This document shows positions 21,245-31,051 of a stretch of 42,500 bases of DNA, piece by piece. Both the position numbers and the translations under genes were made by a program. Location: assembly GCA_963575745.1 (NCBI GenBank), contig CAUYUJ010003447.1:1234284-1276783 (forward strand), read 5' to 3'. This stretch comes from Prorocentrum cordatum. Its lineage: Eukaryota; Sar; Dinophyceae; Prorocentrales; Prorocentraceae. Under the pieces are notes generated by a model that saw nothing but the letters and a program-made list of their open reading frames with translations, was not told the DNA's origin and searched no databases. The number at the start of each line of letters is the position of its first letter. Position 1 is the stretch's first letter.

Positions 21245-21373
21245 AGGGACGCCCCCAGCCCCGCTGTCCCGGATCTGGGGCGGCGGGGGGACGATGTTGT
21301 AGATGGACTCCTCGTGCGGACAATTGAGCGTCATGTTGAGGGGGGCCATCATTGTCCTGCTGTGGGGCATCAT
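21245..21373 (-). CDS. possible first exon, enkurin-like N-terminus
   Basis: A minus-strand reading starts at the paired ATGs at 21373 (MMPHSRTMMAPL) and contains CPHEESIYNIVPPPP. An ESIYNLIP-type phrase near the N-terminus is typical of enkurin-type axonemal proteins. After QIRDSGAG the reading becomes low-complexity, so an exon end near 21250 is likely. No downstream exon was identified with confidence; a lone YSGLVP at about 20950 is not enough. Purine-rich tracts (GGAGGAGG) fill 20940-21090. Confidence 0.28.
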
Positions 21374-21449
21374 GGCGTAGTTCAGCAAACGAAGGTAGGA
21401 GGGGAGGCAGGGGCAGAAGAGGACCCACCGCCGTTGGCGCGAAACAAAA

Positions 21450-23100
21450 TCACCAGGCATATTGGAGCACGCTGCTGTGTTCAGAACCCCCGTGCCCCAT
21501 CAATTTCAATGTTGAAAGCGGGGTTGCTTTGGCGGTGGAGTGTTGGGCGTTCATTCTTATACCGATGCTTGCACCTCGACCACGGCCGCGAACGCAACAT
21601 TGAAATGGGGGGTCTGGGGGCGGCACCTTCGAAGCAACATCCGTGGATGGGCGAATCTTACACCAGCAGCGGAATCCAAATGATGGCTTCGTCAACGTTT
21701 CCCAGACGGTTGAACACACGAGGCGAAAGGCACAGTGAATGCGGAACAAATCGGCACAACGAAACGGAAATTCCAGAAAAGGGAACCCTTCGAAAATTCA
21801 ACCCAACCTCCGAAGTCGTTTGAACAAACAAGTACCCAAACCCTGTAAATCTAAAGAAACCTTTCAACCCGCCAAAAACTTAACCGAAGACAACCGTCCA
21901 CACGCAGGGCCTTCCAAACAACCGCAATGCCCTACGAAACCTCCAAGAATCTCGTCCTGGTCCACATCCGAACTCAAACCTCCAGCGTCGTGATGAAATC
22001 AATGCGTGGCCCTTGGACCCTTGACCTCTCGATTAGCAGTACGCGCCGAAGAGCAGGAGATCGGGTTGTGAAAACGTGGGTTTCTGGGAAACGCAATGCG
22101 ATTGGATGTTCAATTTTGCGTCACAATCGTACTCGGGAGGTGGGGTTCTGACAACAAGAAAGACCGGAAATGCGGTGCCCGGTGTTGTTCTGGATGGTAA
22201 CGTCTAGGATTCCATCCATTCTTGCGTACGATTAAAGGGGCCACGATTCCTTCTCAAGCGAAACCGCCGCAAGACCGCTGTCAGACTGGGCGGTCTCGGG
22301 TTCCCCGTCTCCACATATAGGAAGATGGTTTCGTGTTCGAAAACACTCTGAAAGCCCTCGTGCGGAAAAACACAAAGTGAGGAAGCGAACTGGCGACGCT
22401 GGAAAGCAAGGCAGGCCTCCGAAAACAGCGCCGCGGCACACTCCGAAAGGAGGGGAGGAGGAAAAGGACGAGACAGAGGAGGGCAAAGAGTAGGGAGAGG
22501 ACCAGGAAAACGGGGAGGAGGAGCAGTAATTACAATGGCGGGGGTTAGTTGAAGCGGCAGGGAAACCACGGCCGCAATACAATTGTAGAACGGTGTTCTT
22601 TCTCAAACAAGCATGATGAATCGCGCGGGCACCCGAGCCCAGGCGGCAACCTCGCATCTTTTCTTGGTCGGGATTGCGCGGGAGTTCGAGCAGCGCTGGA
22701 AATCCGAAAGATCAAAGAAAAGGGGGAGGCCAAACTGTCCGGCCCCACGCACTTTACAAACCCGTCCAGGATGCCCAGCCGCTATCCAGGATGCGCGCCG
22801 GGCGGGCGGAGTGCGTTCTTTGAGTACGCTCGTACTCTTGAGAACGGCACCAAACAAACGCCAAAATAAGGAAACAACCAGACCGCCATGCGCTGTGAAT
22901 GTGGAGACCTCGCGCCGCGGACAGCGTGTCCGAGAGGCCGCAGTCTGGAAACCAGGCTGCCTTAGACTGGTAGACTGGAAAGGCGGAACATGGGGACATG
23001 GGGCCCCTTGAAGGCGCGCAGCTGGCTGGCACCGCGCCTCGCCGAACAAGACTCAGTCCTTGTCCGTGGGGCCGCTCTTTCCGCCGCTCTCCGCAGCTTC
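21450..23100. other. no gene recognised
   Basis: Readings are open on both strands but none shows family motifs. At 22601-22640 lies a copy of a dispersed repeat (CAAACAAGCATGATGAATCG) that recurs near 37990. Confidence 0.4.
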
Positions 23101-23127
23101 TGGGGGCGGCGCATCATCCCCGCGTGG

Positions 23128-23505
23128 TTAAAATGCCGCGCCCGCCTTCGGCGCGGCAGCCTTCTTCGATTCTGCCCCGGCTGCTGGATAAGCTGCGTCG
23201 CGGGCCGATTTGCTCCTGAGGCCGCCGCGCCCTATCTTTTTGGATGTTGAAGCGCACTGAGCAAGCGACGTGGCCTCTTTGGGCGCGCGGTCGCCATTGT
23301 TGCCCTTGTCGCCCACGCTGTTCTTGCCGCTCATGGGGCGCCACCCCCGCTTCCGCTGGCGCCGTTCCTGTCGGCCGCAAAGCGCGATGTGACGCGGTTG
23401 CCAATCGGGGCCCCCGCCCCGGAACTGCTTTTCCACGCGCCCGTCCGAGAACACTGTGCGCGGGGCGATTGGCTCGGGAAGAAGCTGGCTGACACCCAAG
23501 CTGCG
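23128..23505 (-). CDS. possible last exon of a basic, low-complexity protein
   Basis: A minus-strand reading opens after CGTCCGCAG at about 23500, which resembles a 3' splice site. It runs through VSQLLPEPIAPRTVFSDGRV, a Gln/Arg-rich middle, GKNSVGDKGNNGDRAPKEA and KKAAAPKAGAAF to TAA at 23128. The C-terminal 50 residues are Lys/Ala/Ser-rich like many nuclear or RNA-binding tails. An upstream reading to 24257 in another frame includes CDAKFADKDRPLIRQA and could hold earlier exons. Function unknown. Confidence 0.35.
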   Translation of the reverse strand, partial: RSLGVSQLLPEPIAPRTVFSDGRVEKQFRGGGPDWQPRHIALCGRQERRQRKRGWRPMSGKNSVGDKGNNGDRAPKEATSLAQCASTSKKIGRGGLRSKSARDAAYPAAGAESKKAAAPKAGAAF

Positions 23506-24550
23506 GACGAAACGAGCGATGTTGAAGACGTCGCAACGATCTGACTGCAGCGAGCGCGGTTCAAGATCGCTCCCCCCCTGCCACTGGCGCCCTGCTCGGA
23601 GCGAACGTCGTCGTCAGCCTCGGGTGGCGAAGGCGCCGCCGGGGCCGGCCTAGCCGCGACCCTCGCCCGGAGCCGCGCGGGAAAACGCACCTGCGCCAGG
23701 GGCGCCGAACTCGCCGCCACGTCCGTCGGGGAGAAGTGGCGGCGCCAGGGGCGGGACCGACCGCGAGCACGGGGAGGCGATGGAGCACTCGGGCGGCTGC
23801 GGACACGCATGACATCTACCAAAGTCGGGAGCGGCCATGCCTGCTCGCGGAGGCGACCGCACCCCTTTGCGGCTGCTGTTGGGGTGTCGCTGAGAGGCCC
23901 GAGCCGGAGGGTCCGCGGGTGACGTGCCTGGCGGATCAGAGGGCGATCCTTGTCGGCGAACTTAGCGTCGCAAATGGGCCGAGAAGCAGCGCCGGTAAAA
24001 CTTGGCCAGCGCTCAACCCTCGCGCCTCGCGCCGCGGCGGGCCGGCACTGGCCCCTGAGTTGGAGCGGGCGTGCCAAGCGGGCGCAGCAGCGGCCCTGCG
24101 GAGCCGTGGCCGCGCGCGCGACCTGGTCGCGCGCGCGCTGGCCCCGCGAGGGCCTGGCTGGCGCGGGCCAGCGCGCAGGCGCCGACGCCGCGGGCGGCCA
24201 GCGCTCTGATGCACGGGCAAGCGGCCGCGAATATCCCATGCGCAACCACGCATGCACGCGCTACACACGCGCACAACTGCGCGCGCCTCCCCAGCACCCG
24301 CCGCACCGAACATCCCCGTCCAGTCAACGCGATATGAGCAACAATGGGCTCGTCTACCCTGACCAACGCGAGAACGCACATGGGGCGTCCAGGCAAGGAA
24401 GGGGAAGGGGAGGTTGCGTTGGCCAGACCGAACTGGGGCACGGTGGTCGACGGCCACTGGGGGCGCTGCCGACCACATCTCTCCTCAGGCTCGCGCTGGC
24501 AACATGGGCGACGCAGCGCGGGGGGCGGTCTCTCCCGCGGCCCCCGCTGG

Positions 24551-24965
24551 AGACGGAACGGGGCGCCGCGCGGTCAACGCAGCCCTTCGCGAGCCCGCGC
24601 GCGATCATGTCGAAGGGGCCCTCCCAGCTCCAGACCCATAGCTGGCCCGAGCACAAGAGGTCGCTAAGCCGCAGTAAGCGCCGCAGCGGCAAGTGCTCGC
24701 TCGGGCGCGCGACGCCGGCGGCCGTCGCCGCGGCAACGACCCCCAGCAACTTCAAGCGGGGCTCGGGCGGCAAAGTCGAAGCCGTAAACCCGTCTTGCCT
24801 GCGCGGCGCGGCGCGCGCGGCGCGCGAGTCCCCGGCGACCTCGCGGAGCGCGGCGGCGGGCGCCGCGCCGCGATCGGCCAATGAGATCGCAGCCATCAGC
24901 TCGCTCGCGAAGGCGCTCCGTGTCACCGCCATGAGCGCCCCGCGCTGCAAATCAAACAAATGGCA
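24551..24965 (-). mobile_element. remnant of a Ty1/copia-like RNase H region
   Basis: Within a 255-codon minus-strand reading (24354-25121), the segment CHLFDLQRGALMAVTRSAFA followed by SELMAAISLADRG matches the RNase H start of dinoflagellate copia-like polyproteins, usually of the form H-x-hydrophobic-D-x-K-S ... R-V-x-R-S-x-F-A-x-E-L. Further on, LRRLLRLSDLLCSGQLWVWS and ARGLAKGCVDRAA correspond to the region that normally reads ADGLTKG. The usual Lys-Ser is Gln-Arg here and the middle is degraded. There are no LTRs, integrase or reverse transcriptase nearby. It is a fragment only. Confidence 0.6.
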
Positions 24966-25710
24966 TGGGATGGCGCCAGATGGGCGCCGGCGCCAGCGCT
25001 GAGGACGCGGCGGCCATGCACAAAGACACTGCGCCGCGCGGGGCGCGGTGCAGCGCCCCAGCGCATGGGCGCGCCCTCCGGTTCTCATTTGCGAGATGCC
25101 GCGTGGGAAGCGGATTTCCAACTAATCTGCGCACCTCGCGGATGGGTAGTGTATCCACAGTGGGCTAGCATGCGCCAAGCTGACCAACGCGTTGCTTTGC
25201 GCGGGCGGGGCCGCGCGCGGGCGCTGCCGCGCGGCGCTGCGGCGCGACGAGGGCGAACTCCAGGGCCACGAGGAGGCCGAGGACTCCGGCGGAATGCCCC
25301 CCATGCCCTCGCGCAGGCGCCGCGGGAGGTGCAGGGTCGGCCCCTGTCGGGCGTCGCAGCTCGGCCGGCGCGGCCGACGGATGGAAGGCGGCAAATGCTG
25401 CCCCCCAGCCCACCCAGACACTCACTTTGAACCTTGTTTTAGAAGGAGTTCTTATCTATTAGTGTTGAAGAACATGTTCAAGAGCTTGCATTTTCTTGAA
25501 TGTATTATAAGAATTTCATTGATGTATCATGTGCATGTATATGTATGTCGTTGCACATTGCATTAAGCGCTTGAGCAGACACACGCATACGCATGATACT
25601 CGCATGCGCTGCTCTGGCCACGGGCCACGCCGCGCCTAGAAATATAGTTAGGATACGGGGCATGGAAATATATGTTACCATCAACCCCCGCACATTTTTC
25701 AAGTAACCAC

Positions 25711-25783
25711 AGCATAGCATAGCATTGCACAAAATAGCATAGCATAGTTTCGCGTCGGCATAACACAGCATAGCATAGCATAG
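25711..25783 (+). repeat. (GCATA)n pentamer cluster
   Basis: Repeats of AGCATAGCAT and GCATAACACAGCATAG. Same motif type as the dispersed phrases at 4490-5340. Confidence 0.85.
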
Positions 25784-25827
25784 GGTCGGCGGAATCGTGG
25801 CGCAAGCCCGAGCGCGGCCAAGCCCTG

Positions 25828-25945
25828 GACTGACTGACTGCAAACGAACGACTGCAAACGAATGGCACACATTCCAAATGACTGCGAACGAAGCCCTTGT
25901 CTTATTTCCGACTGACTGCAAACGAATGACACACATTCGCACTTC
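25828..25945 (+). repeat. degenerate GACTGCAAACGAATG repeats
   Basis: GACTGCAAACGAA or close variants occur about four times, twice followed by (T)GRCACACATTC. The spacing is irregular. Confidence 0.8.
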
Positions 25946-25987
25946 GCACGGGCTCCCAAGCCGCACGATGAGGAAAAACTGGATTCC

Positions 25988-27458
25988 CTAAAAGCCTGCT
26001 TTCTTCAGAGCCAAGGCAGCGGCGGCAGAGCGGCGAGAGTAGAGTTCTCCACCTACAACCCCCAAGCTCTTGCACTTCGTAGTCTCAGCGCGCCAAACCC
26101 TAGAGTGGATCCTCTTCTTGAGCGTCTTCTCGCTCACGCCAGTGCCGTCTGCCTTTTTTTGTCCGATTTGATGTAGGCGGTGGCCCGATGGTGCCCCGAC
26201 GGTGCCCAGACTCATGGTGCCCCGAAGGTGTCCCAGGGATGTCTGTTCTTATGGTGCCCCGACGGTGTCCCGATTTAGTGTAGGTGGTGTCCCGATGGTG
26301 TCCGACAGAGTTTTTGATGTTTGTGTCACAGTAAGACCCTTCTTTTAAAAAAAGGCGTTTCGGTTTTGATCGGCTCGGTACCTGCTTGCCGTTGCTGGCG
26401 GGCTCCTCGGGCGCGTCGCAAGTGTTCGCCTCGGCGCTATTGCTCTGATTGCTCGTCTTGCTCTTCGGCTTGCTCGTCTTGCCCTGCTTGCTCTGCTTGC
26501 TCGTCTTGCTCTGCTTGATCGTCTTGCCCTGCTTGCCGTGTTTCTTCTTCTTGCCGCGCTTGTTCTCTTTGCCTTTCTTGAAGAGGGCAGTCAGCTCGAC
26601 TGGATGTTTCGGCCTCTCGTAGGGGGCGCCTGCCAAAGCAGACATCTATGTAGAACTGAAAAGGTCGTGCTTCTTCGGGTCGGGGGTCTTGCAGCTCAAA
26701 CGTCTCTTGCGGGGGGTGACCAAGCTCGGCGTTGCGCTGGCATCTCCATCAACCACGCGCTGCGGTGTTGTCACTGCTGGGGAACAAGCTGGTTTCCGCA
26801 TCGGTGGCGGAGTTGTGAAAAGGTCAATGTCGAAAATATCATTGTCGTCATGCTCGTGTGGTAAAACCGCTTGCTCTGAATTGTCCTCGGATTTCACTGT
26901 AGAGATCGTACAAATCGACTGTGGACTTCCTGGCTATTGTTCTTGTATATCGACGTCGTCGGTGGTGGGCGCGGGCTGGCTCGCGGCGACGTCAATGAGA
27001 TGAAGCGCCGATTGGAGGCTCGAGTACTTGTCGGGAATCTTCTTACTCAAGCGCTTCACCTCGCGAAGCTGGCCAATCATCGTTCGTAGATTAAAGACGC
27101 TCCTGTCAATATTTGCAAAGGTATCGAACTTAGTTTCTTTAGATTGTTTTTGTCAACTGTCAAGTTGCTTTGAGAAATACTTCTGGTTAATCATTTTGCC
27201 CTTTGTCTTGACAATGACGTCGGCGATAATTTGGCGCCGCGGTGCAATCTTTGCAAAATCTGGCTCAGCTTTGAAATCGCCAATCTTGTAATCGTAATTC
27301 CACGAAGCTTCAGGTGAGGCAATGGCAACTGTAATATTGCTATCGAATATCTCTTTTGCGCCGTTGTCAAATATGTCAACCCGCTCGGCCCTGGTGGCCG
27401 AAGAAGTCATCCGCGAATCGTTCGAGCAAGTCAAATTGGCAATCAGCTGTTCAATAAA
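25988..27458 (-). pseudogene. unknown Lys-rich protein gene with three in-frame stops
   Basis: A single minus-strand frame can be read from just after a splice-like TTTATTGAACAG (27447) to 26100. It carries protein-like sequence throughout: RAERVDIFDNGAKEIFDSN, SWNYDYKIGDFKAEPDFAKI, VFNLRTMIGQLREVKRLSKK, a Thr/Pro segment TPRKRRLSCKTPDPKKHDLF, then a very Lys/Gln-rich run (GKENKRGKKKKHGKQGK) and EANTCDAPEEPASNG. Only three stops interrupt about 450 codons: TGA at 27153-27155, TAG at 26934-26936 and TAG at 26646-26648. Sense continues on both sides of each. A final piece in another frame (25988 to about 26160) ends SRRSAAAALALKKAGF; between them lies an 11-bp minisatellite. No homologue recognised. 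Decay by point mutation, readthrough, or three in-phase mini-introns are all possible; decay is the default. Confidence 0.55.
26166..26311 (+). repeat. 11-bp minisatellite, GGTGYCCCGAY unit
   Basis: Units GGTGCCCCGAC, GGTGTCCCGAT and GGTGCCCAGAC in runs, separated by two non-repeat inserts. The phrase GATGTAGGCGGTGGCCCGAT at about 26170 echoes GTGTAGGTGGTGTCCCGAT at about 26278. It sits between the Lys-rich body and the C-terminal piece of the minus-strand gene, either in an intron or as a frame-breaking expansion. Confidence 0.85.
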
Positions 27459-27594
27459 TCAAATATGAGCCAAAAGAAAGCCTAAAAGCTCTAGGCGCAC
27501 GACATACACACAGACACCGCCAAGTCAAATTAGACATACTTTGATCAAATGTGCGTTTGCTGGTTGTTGTTATGTTTATTGTTTCTCATCTTGA

Positions 27595-27652
27595 ATGTGA
27601 CTTTGACTTTGGCTTTGACTTTTACTTTGGCTTCATACTTTGACCTGAGCTT
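27595..27652 (+). repeat. TTTGACTT/TTTGGCTT simple repeat
   Basis: GACTTTGACTTTGGCTTTGACTT and variants. Related AAGTCAAA phrases cluster at 27525-27550 and 29325-29365, where TTTGATCAAA also occurs. Confidence 0.75.
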
Positions 27653-27654
27653 GG

Positions 27655-27840
27655 AACCTACTGGAGACCTCTGGGAGACCCCTGGGAGACCTATGGGACG
27701 TCTGGGGAACCCTTTAAGGCCCTGGGAGACCCCTGAGAGACCTCTGGGACCTTTGGGAGACCCCTCGGGTACCTCTGGAACCTCTGGGAGATCCCTGGGG
27801 AACCTCTGGGAGATCTCTGGAACCTCTGGGAGACCCCTTC
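27655..27840 (+). repeat. minisatellite, TGGGAGACCCC unit (11/9 bp)
   Basis: Tandem TGGGAGACCCC, TGGGAGATCTC and TGGGGAACCTC units of 11 bp, mixed with 9-bp units lacking two bases (TGGGACCTT, TGGAACCTC). It lies between two minus-strand genes or within a large intron of one. Confidence 0.9.
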
Positions 27841-27995
27841 AAGTCCAAAGAGTCGTGTATAATACATTTCTGAAGACGGCCGGGGCGCGTTTTCACACGC
27901 CACACCAGCGTTGCAGGCTAAATGCCTAGACGTTGAAGTCGTCGAGGCCACGCCAAACGAACCACGCATATAATGAAAGCACGCCGAATCGAAAC

Positions 27996-28818
27996 TCAAT
28001 CAATGTCGCGCACCTTCTTCTTGCCCTTCTTCGCCTTCTCCTTGATGCCGAAGTTCAAGGCCCACGTCTCGATCTCGAGGTACTCCTTGAGAATCTCGCT
28101 GGCCGTCTTGATGAGCGCGGGCACGTCCTCGCGCTTGTTATTTATTCCCAGGGTCTGTCATCATCTTTTTGACCGTGTTGCGCGCAGTGCTGGCCTTCTT
28201 CACGAACTTCTCCATGTCGGTGGCGAGCGCCCCTGCTAGACGGTTGGATTGTGTCTGCGGCAACAACATGTTCATCTCGAAAATCTTGTCGTTCAAGTTG
28301 CGTGACAATCTGCAGCGACAACGGCTCCATGAACTCTGTGACATCCTTCTCCTCTCGCTCCTGGGGGCTCAGCGGCTCTTTCTTCACCTCGACGGCGGGC
28401 TCGTTCTTCTCCTACTTGAGATTATGCAAGTTGACCTCCTCGTTGGCATCCGGACGATTGCGTTTTCAACGCCCTCTCGTTGTCGAGCTGATTCATCAAC
28501 TCGATCGGCACTGCATACTCCTTCAGCGGATCCTCGTTGCCCCCTGTGATTGGATCTGGGCGAGTCTCCAGCATCACGGTCGACGGCGTCACGGCAAGCT
28601 TCTCCTTTCTGAGGGCCAACTTCGGTGTCCATTTGCTCTGCCCCCATCCACGTCTTCTGGCGGCCCGACTCCGCGTCGAACTGCTGGCCCTTCTCGCTCT
28701 CGATGGTTTTAATGGTTCCCTTCTTCTGCCCCATGTAGGCCATGTACATCAAGAGACCGTTCTTGCGATCAACGCCCCTCATGGCTGAAACGTCATCCAC
28801 ACCGTTTTCTTTGCCCAC
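27996..28818 (-). pseudogene. unknown helical protein gene, frameshifted
   Basis: A coding signal can be followed over about 820 bp on the minus strand but changes frame about four times and meets one in-frame TAG near 28420. The order is MGKENGVDDVSAMRGVDRKN, KKGTIKTIESEKGQQFDAES, then LAVTPSTVMLETRPDPITGG, then EVKKEPLSPQEREEKDVTEF, then NMLLPQTQSNRLAGALATDM and KKMMTDPGNK, then REDVPALIKTASEILKEYLE, with a basic tail ending KKVRDID and TGA at 27996-27998. The helical C-terminal half with a TDPGNKRED-like turn is one I associate with a repeated dinoflagellate family of unknown function. Changes of frame without clear GT...AG borders favour a pseudogene. Confidence 0.55.
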
Positions 28819-28899
28819 GCACTAGAGCAACCCATTTTCGAACGTGCTTGAGACCCGCTGCAAGTAGCGAGGAACCTCCTGGCGGCCTCCAGCTCGGCC

Positions 28900-29590
28900 T
28901 CCGACGGTTTCAGCAACTTCCCCAACCGCGGCGTCGTATAGAAAAGTTGAAACGTGAATGCAGCCTCGCGAAAACCTCGAGCCAAAATACTGCTACACCA
29001 GACCCATCGGCACAAAAAAGGCCATGGCCCACATGGAGGCTCAGAATCCCATACCATAGGCTCTGAGAAGCCCTGGCCCACGTTGAACCGTGGGGCCCTG
29101 GGAGGCCCAGGCCCATAATCCTAGAAGAGCTTTCTCAAGCTCTGAACCCCGTAGGTCCATAAGACCTCGGGTCACGTGGGCCCCTGGCGGGGTCCGTTGG
29201 GGCCCCGGGAGGCACGGGCACATGATTAAGTCCGCAATGGGGACGCAATTTTGATCAAATTGAATTTAGTGTGACTTAGTTTGACGTTCACTTTTCATGG
29301 TATTGTACAAGGCTTTACCAAGTCAAATAAAGTCAAATTTGATCAGATTGTACTCAAATTTGACTGGATCGTTAGGTACGAAAACTTTCCGTCTTGCTTT
29401 GTGCGCACCCCAACTCAGCCCGACCTCAGCCATAAAGGAGCCTGAATGGAACCACAATGTGACTTGGGGGGGGCCTACATGACCAACATATATTGATTTA
29501 TCACTGTTTTATTTTCTTACAGCGCTGCGGCGGGCATTGTGCCAGGAACGCATGGTGCTAATCAGCTCTTAGTGTCGTGGGCGTTGAGTT
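28900..29590. other. intergenic, no gene recognised
   Basis: 28900-29220 contains irregularly spaced GGCCC/GGGCCC phrases. 29230-29370 is AT-richer with TTTGATCAAATTG and several AAGTCAAA motifs. No coding signal. Confidence 0.45.
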
Positions 29591-29639
29591 GTGTTACTAT
29601 TCATGTTGTTTGAACGCTCGCACTCTCCCTAGTGGCACC

Positions 29640-29712
29640 CGTGGGTCAGAGACAACAACGACAGGGACGACGACGTCGTCATCGTCGTCGTCGTCGTCGT
29701 CCTTGTCGTGGT
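29640..29712 (+). repeat. (GTC)n trinucleotide repeat
   Basis: GACGACGTCGTCATCGTCGT and following GTC units, with interruptions; poly-Asp or poly-Val on the minus strand is an artefact. Confidence 0.85.
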
Positions 29713-29893
29713 CGTCTCCGACCCACAGCTTTCGCATGTCTATGTTATGACGCTGCTTCCAGCGCTGATGACCGATCAACTCGGAGAAGCATCATTGAAA
29801 GATACAGACATCTCATTGCACGCAACGCTGCAATCCGCATCAACTCATATTGACGAAGTCGTATAGTGTTCAACCTTCCACAATAAATCGAAA

Positions 29894-30400
29894 TCATATT
29901 GACATGCACAGCAAATATATTCTCACTCGCTCTTTTTGTAGCGTTTGCAATCTGACCCAGATGCGCTTGAAGCACTTGCAGTCTGAACGGAATCGGGAAT
30001 ATCGATGTCGTGCTTTTTGATATTGCTGCTGATCGTCTACCGTAGGTTTCAGGTTAGTCCATCCAGTTCTGATTTCCATGAGCCACTCACTCGCCTGTTT
30101 GATCTTCGAAGAATATGTTCTTGCGAAGTCGCCGTCGAAGCAAACCTGGATGTAGCTCGCAGCCGTGCCGGCGATCTGCAGCAACCTTTCGAGCTCCTTC
30201 AGCAACCTCATCGTGTATTTCGTTTGGTCGATCTGCGCCATCGCCGCGGGGATGACTACGCCCATGTCCTGAATATCTTCGTTGACTTCAATGAGGTCAC
30301 CGATGTGAGTAGAAGAAAGAGCCGCAGTCGAAGCACTCTCTAAGTCGACTTCATCAATTTCGCCTGCTGCTTGTTGCGCCAGTGGCACTCCATCTGGGCT
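29894..30400 (-). CDS. unknown helical protein, C-terminal exon(s)
   Basis: A minus-strand reading of good composition from about 30400: AGEIDEVDLESASTAALSS, HIGDLIEVNEDIQDMGVVIP, QTKYTMRLLKELERLLQIAG, YIQVCFDGDFARTYSSKIKQ and ASEWLMEIRTGWTNL. It becomes basic after about residue 185 of the longer reading that opens at 30586. It is predicted largely helical. A possible alternative start in a second frame (MFQAQMECHWRNKQQ, about 30408) suggests an N-terminal frame change. A spliced-leader-like sequence lies about 80-100 bp upstream at 30489-30509, placing the 5' end of the mRNA there. Family not recognised; it resembles in style the helical genes at 25988-28818. Confidence 0.5.
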   Translation of the reverse strand, partial: SPDGVPLAQQAAGEIDEVDLESASTAALSSTHIGDLIEVNEDIQDMGVVIPAAMAQIDQTKYTMRLLKELERLLQIAGTAASYIQVCFDGDFARTYSSKIKQASEWLMEIRTGWTNLKPTVDDQQQYQKARHRYSRFRSDCKCFKRIWVRLQTLQKERVRIYLLCMSI

Positions 30401-30488
30401 TGGAACATCTCGCCAAACGCCTAGCTGAGACGATGGGGCACTGCCGTCGCCCACGTGGCAGGAAAGGCAAAGAAAACCAGAGAAACTG

Positions 30489-30509
30489 CTTGAGTTAAAA
30501 TGGCTACGA
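30489..30509 (-). promoter_or_regulatory. probable spliced-leader relic, diverged
   Basis: On the minus strand the site reads GTAGCCATTTTAACTCAAG (preceded by TC). The dinoflagellate spliced leader is known to end GTAGCCATTTTGGCTCAAG, so over 21 bases there are three differences: the first base and GG to AA. It lies upstream of a minus-strand coding region in the same orientation, as expected for a leader copied back into the genome with an mRNA. Confidence 0.55.
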
Positions 30510-30789
30510 AATTGTGAAAAAGACCGCGCTGATCCACGGTGCCGTATCTGAGTTCGGGGGATCTCCACGGCGCTGCGCTGACACAACCATGAAACTTATT
30601 ACCTTCGCGCCCCTTGGGAAGCAACCCGGACTGCATTCGGAATGTCTGTTTAGTGCATTCTCCTGCGGCTTGAAATCATAACGGCCCATGCGTCTCCATT
30701 CGTTTGAAACACAATGCTTTTCTGCATTCATTATTGTTTTCTGGCGGCGCCTGCGTCACAGAAAATATTGGCGCTGTGGATCAGAATAA

Positions 30790-30985
30790 GTATGCACGAT
30801 TCTCGGGGTCTCTTCGGGGGGCTCTCAGGGGCCCGTGGGATTGGGGAGAGAGAGGGGGGCGCACAAGATTCAAGCATCCTGAGCACATCTTCGAAGCATG
30901 TTGAAAGCTTCTTGGCTATTCTTAGGGGTCCTCTTTGGGAGCTCTTGGGTGTCTTTTGGAACCCATTGGCGGCCGCCTGAGGGCC
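30790..30985 (+). repeat. irregular G-run repeat of about 11 bp spacing
   Basis: Runs of GGG recur every 10-12 bp (GGGGTCTCTTC, GGGGGGCTCTC, then GGGTGTCTTTT). Much less regular than the arrays at 27655 or 26166; possibly a decayed array of that kind. Confidence 0.4.
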
Positions 30986-31051
30986 ATGCCTATGCAAACA
31001 CTGATGGCCTTGATGATGTGATGGTGGCGATATGAAACGTGGTGGCGATGA

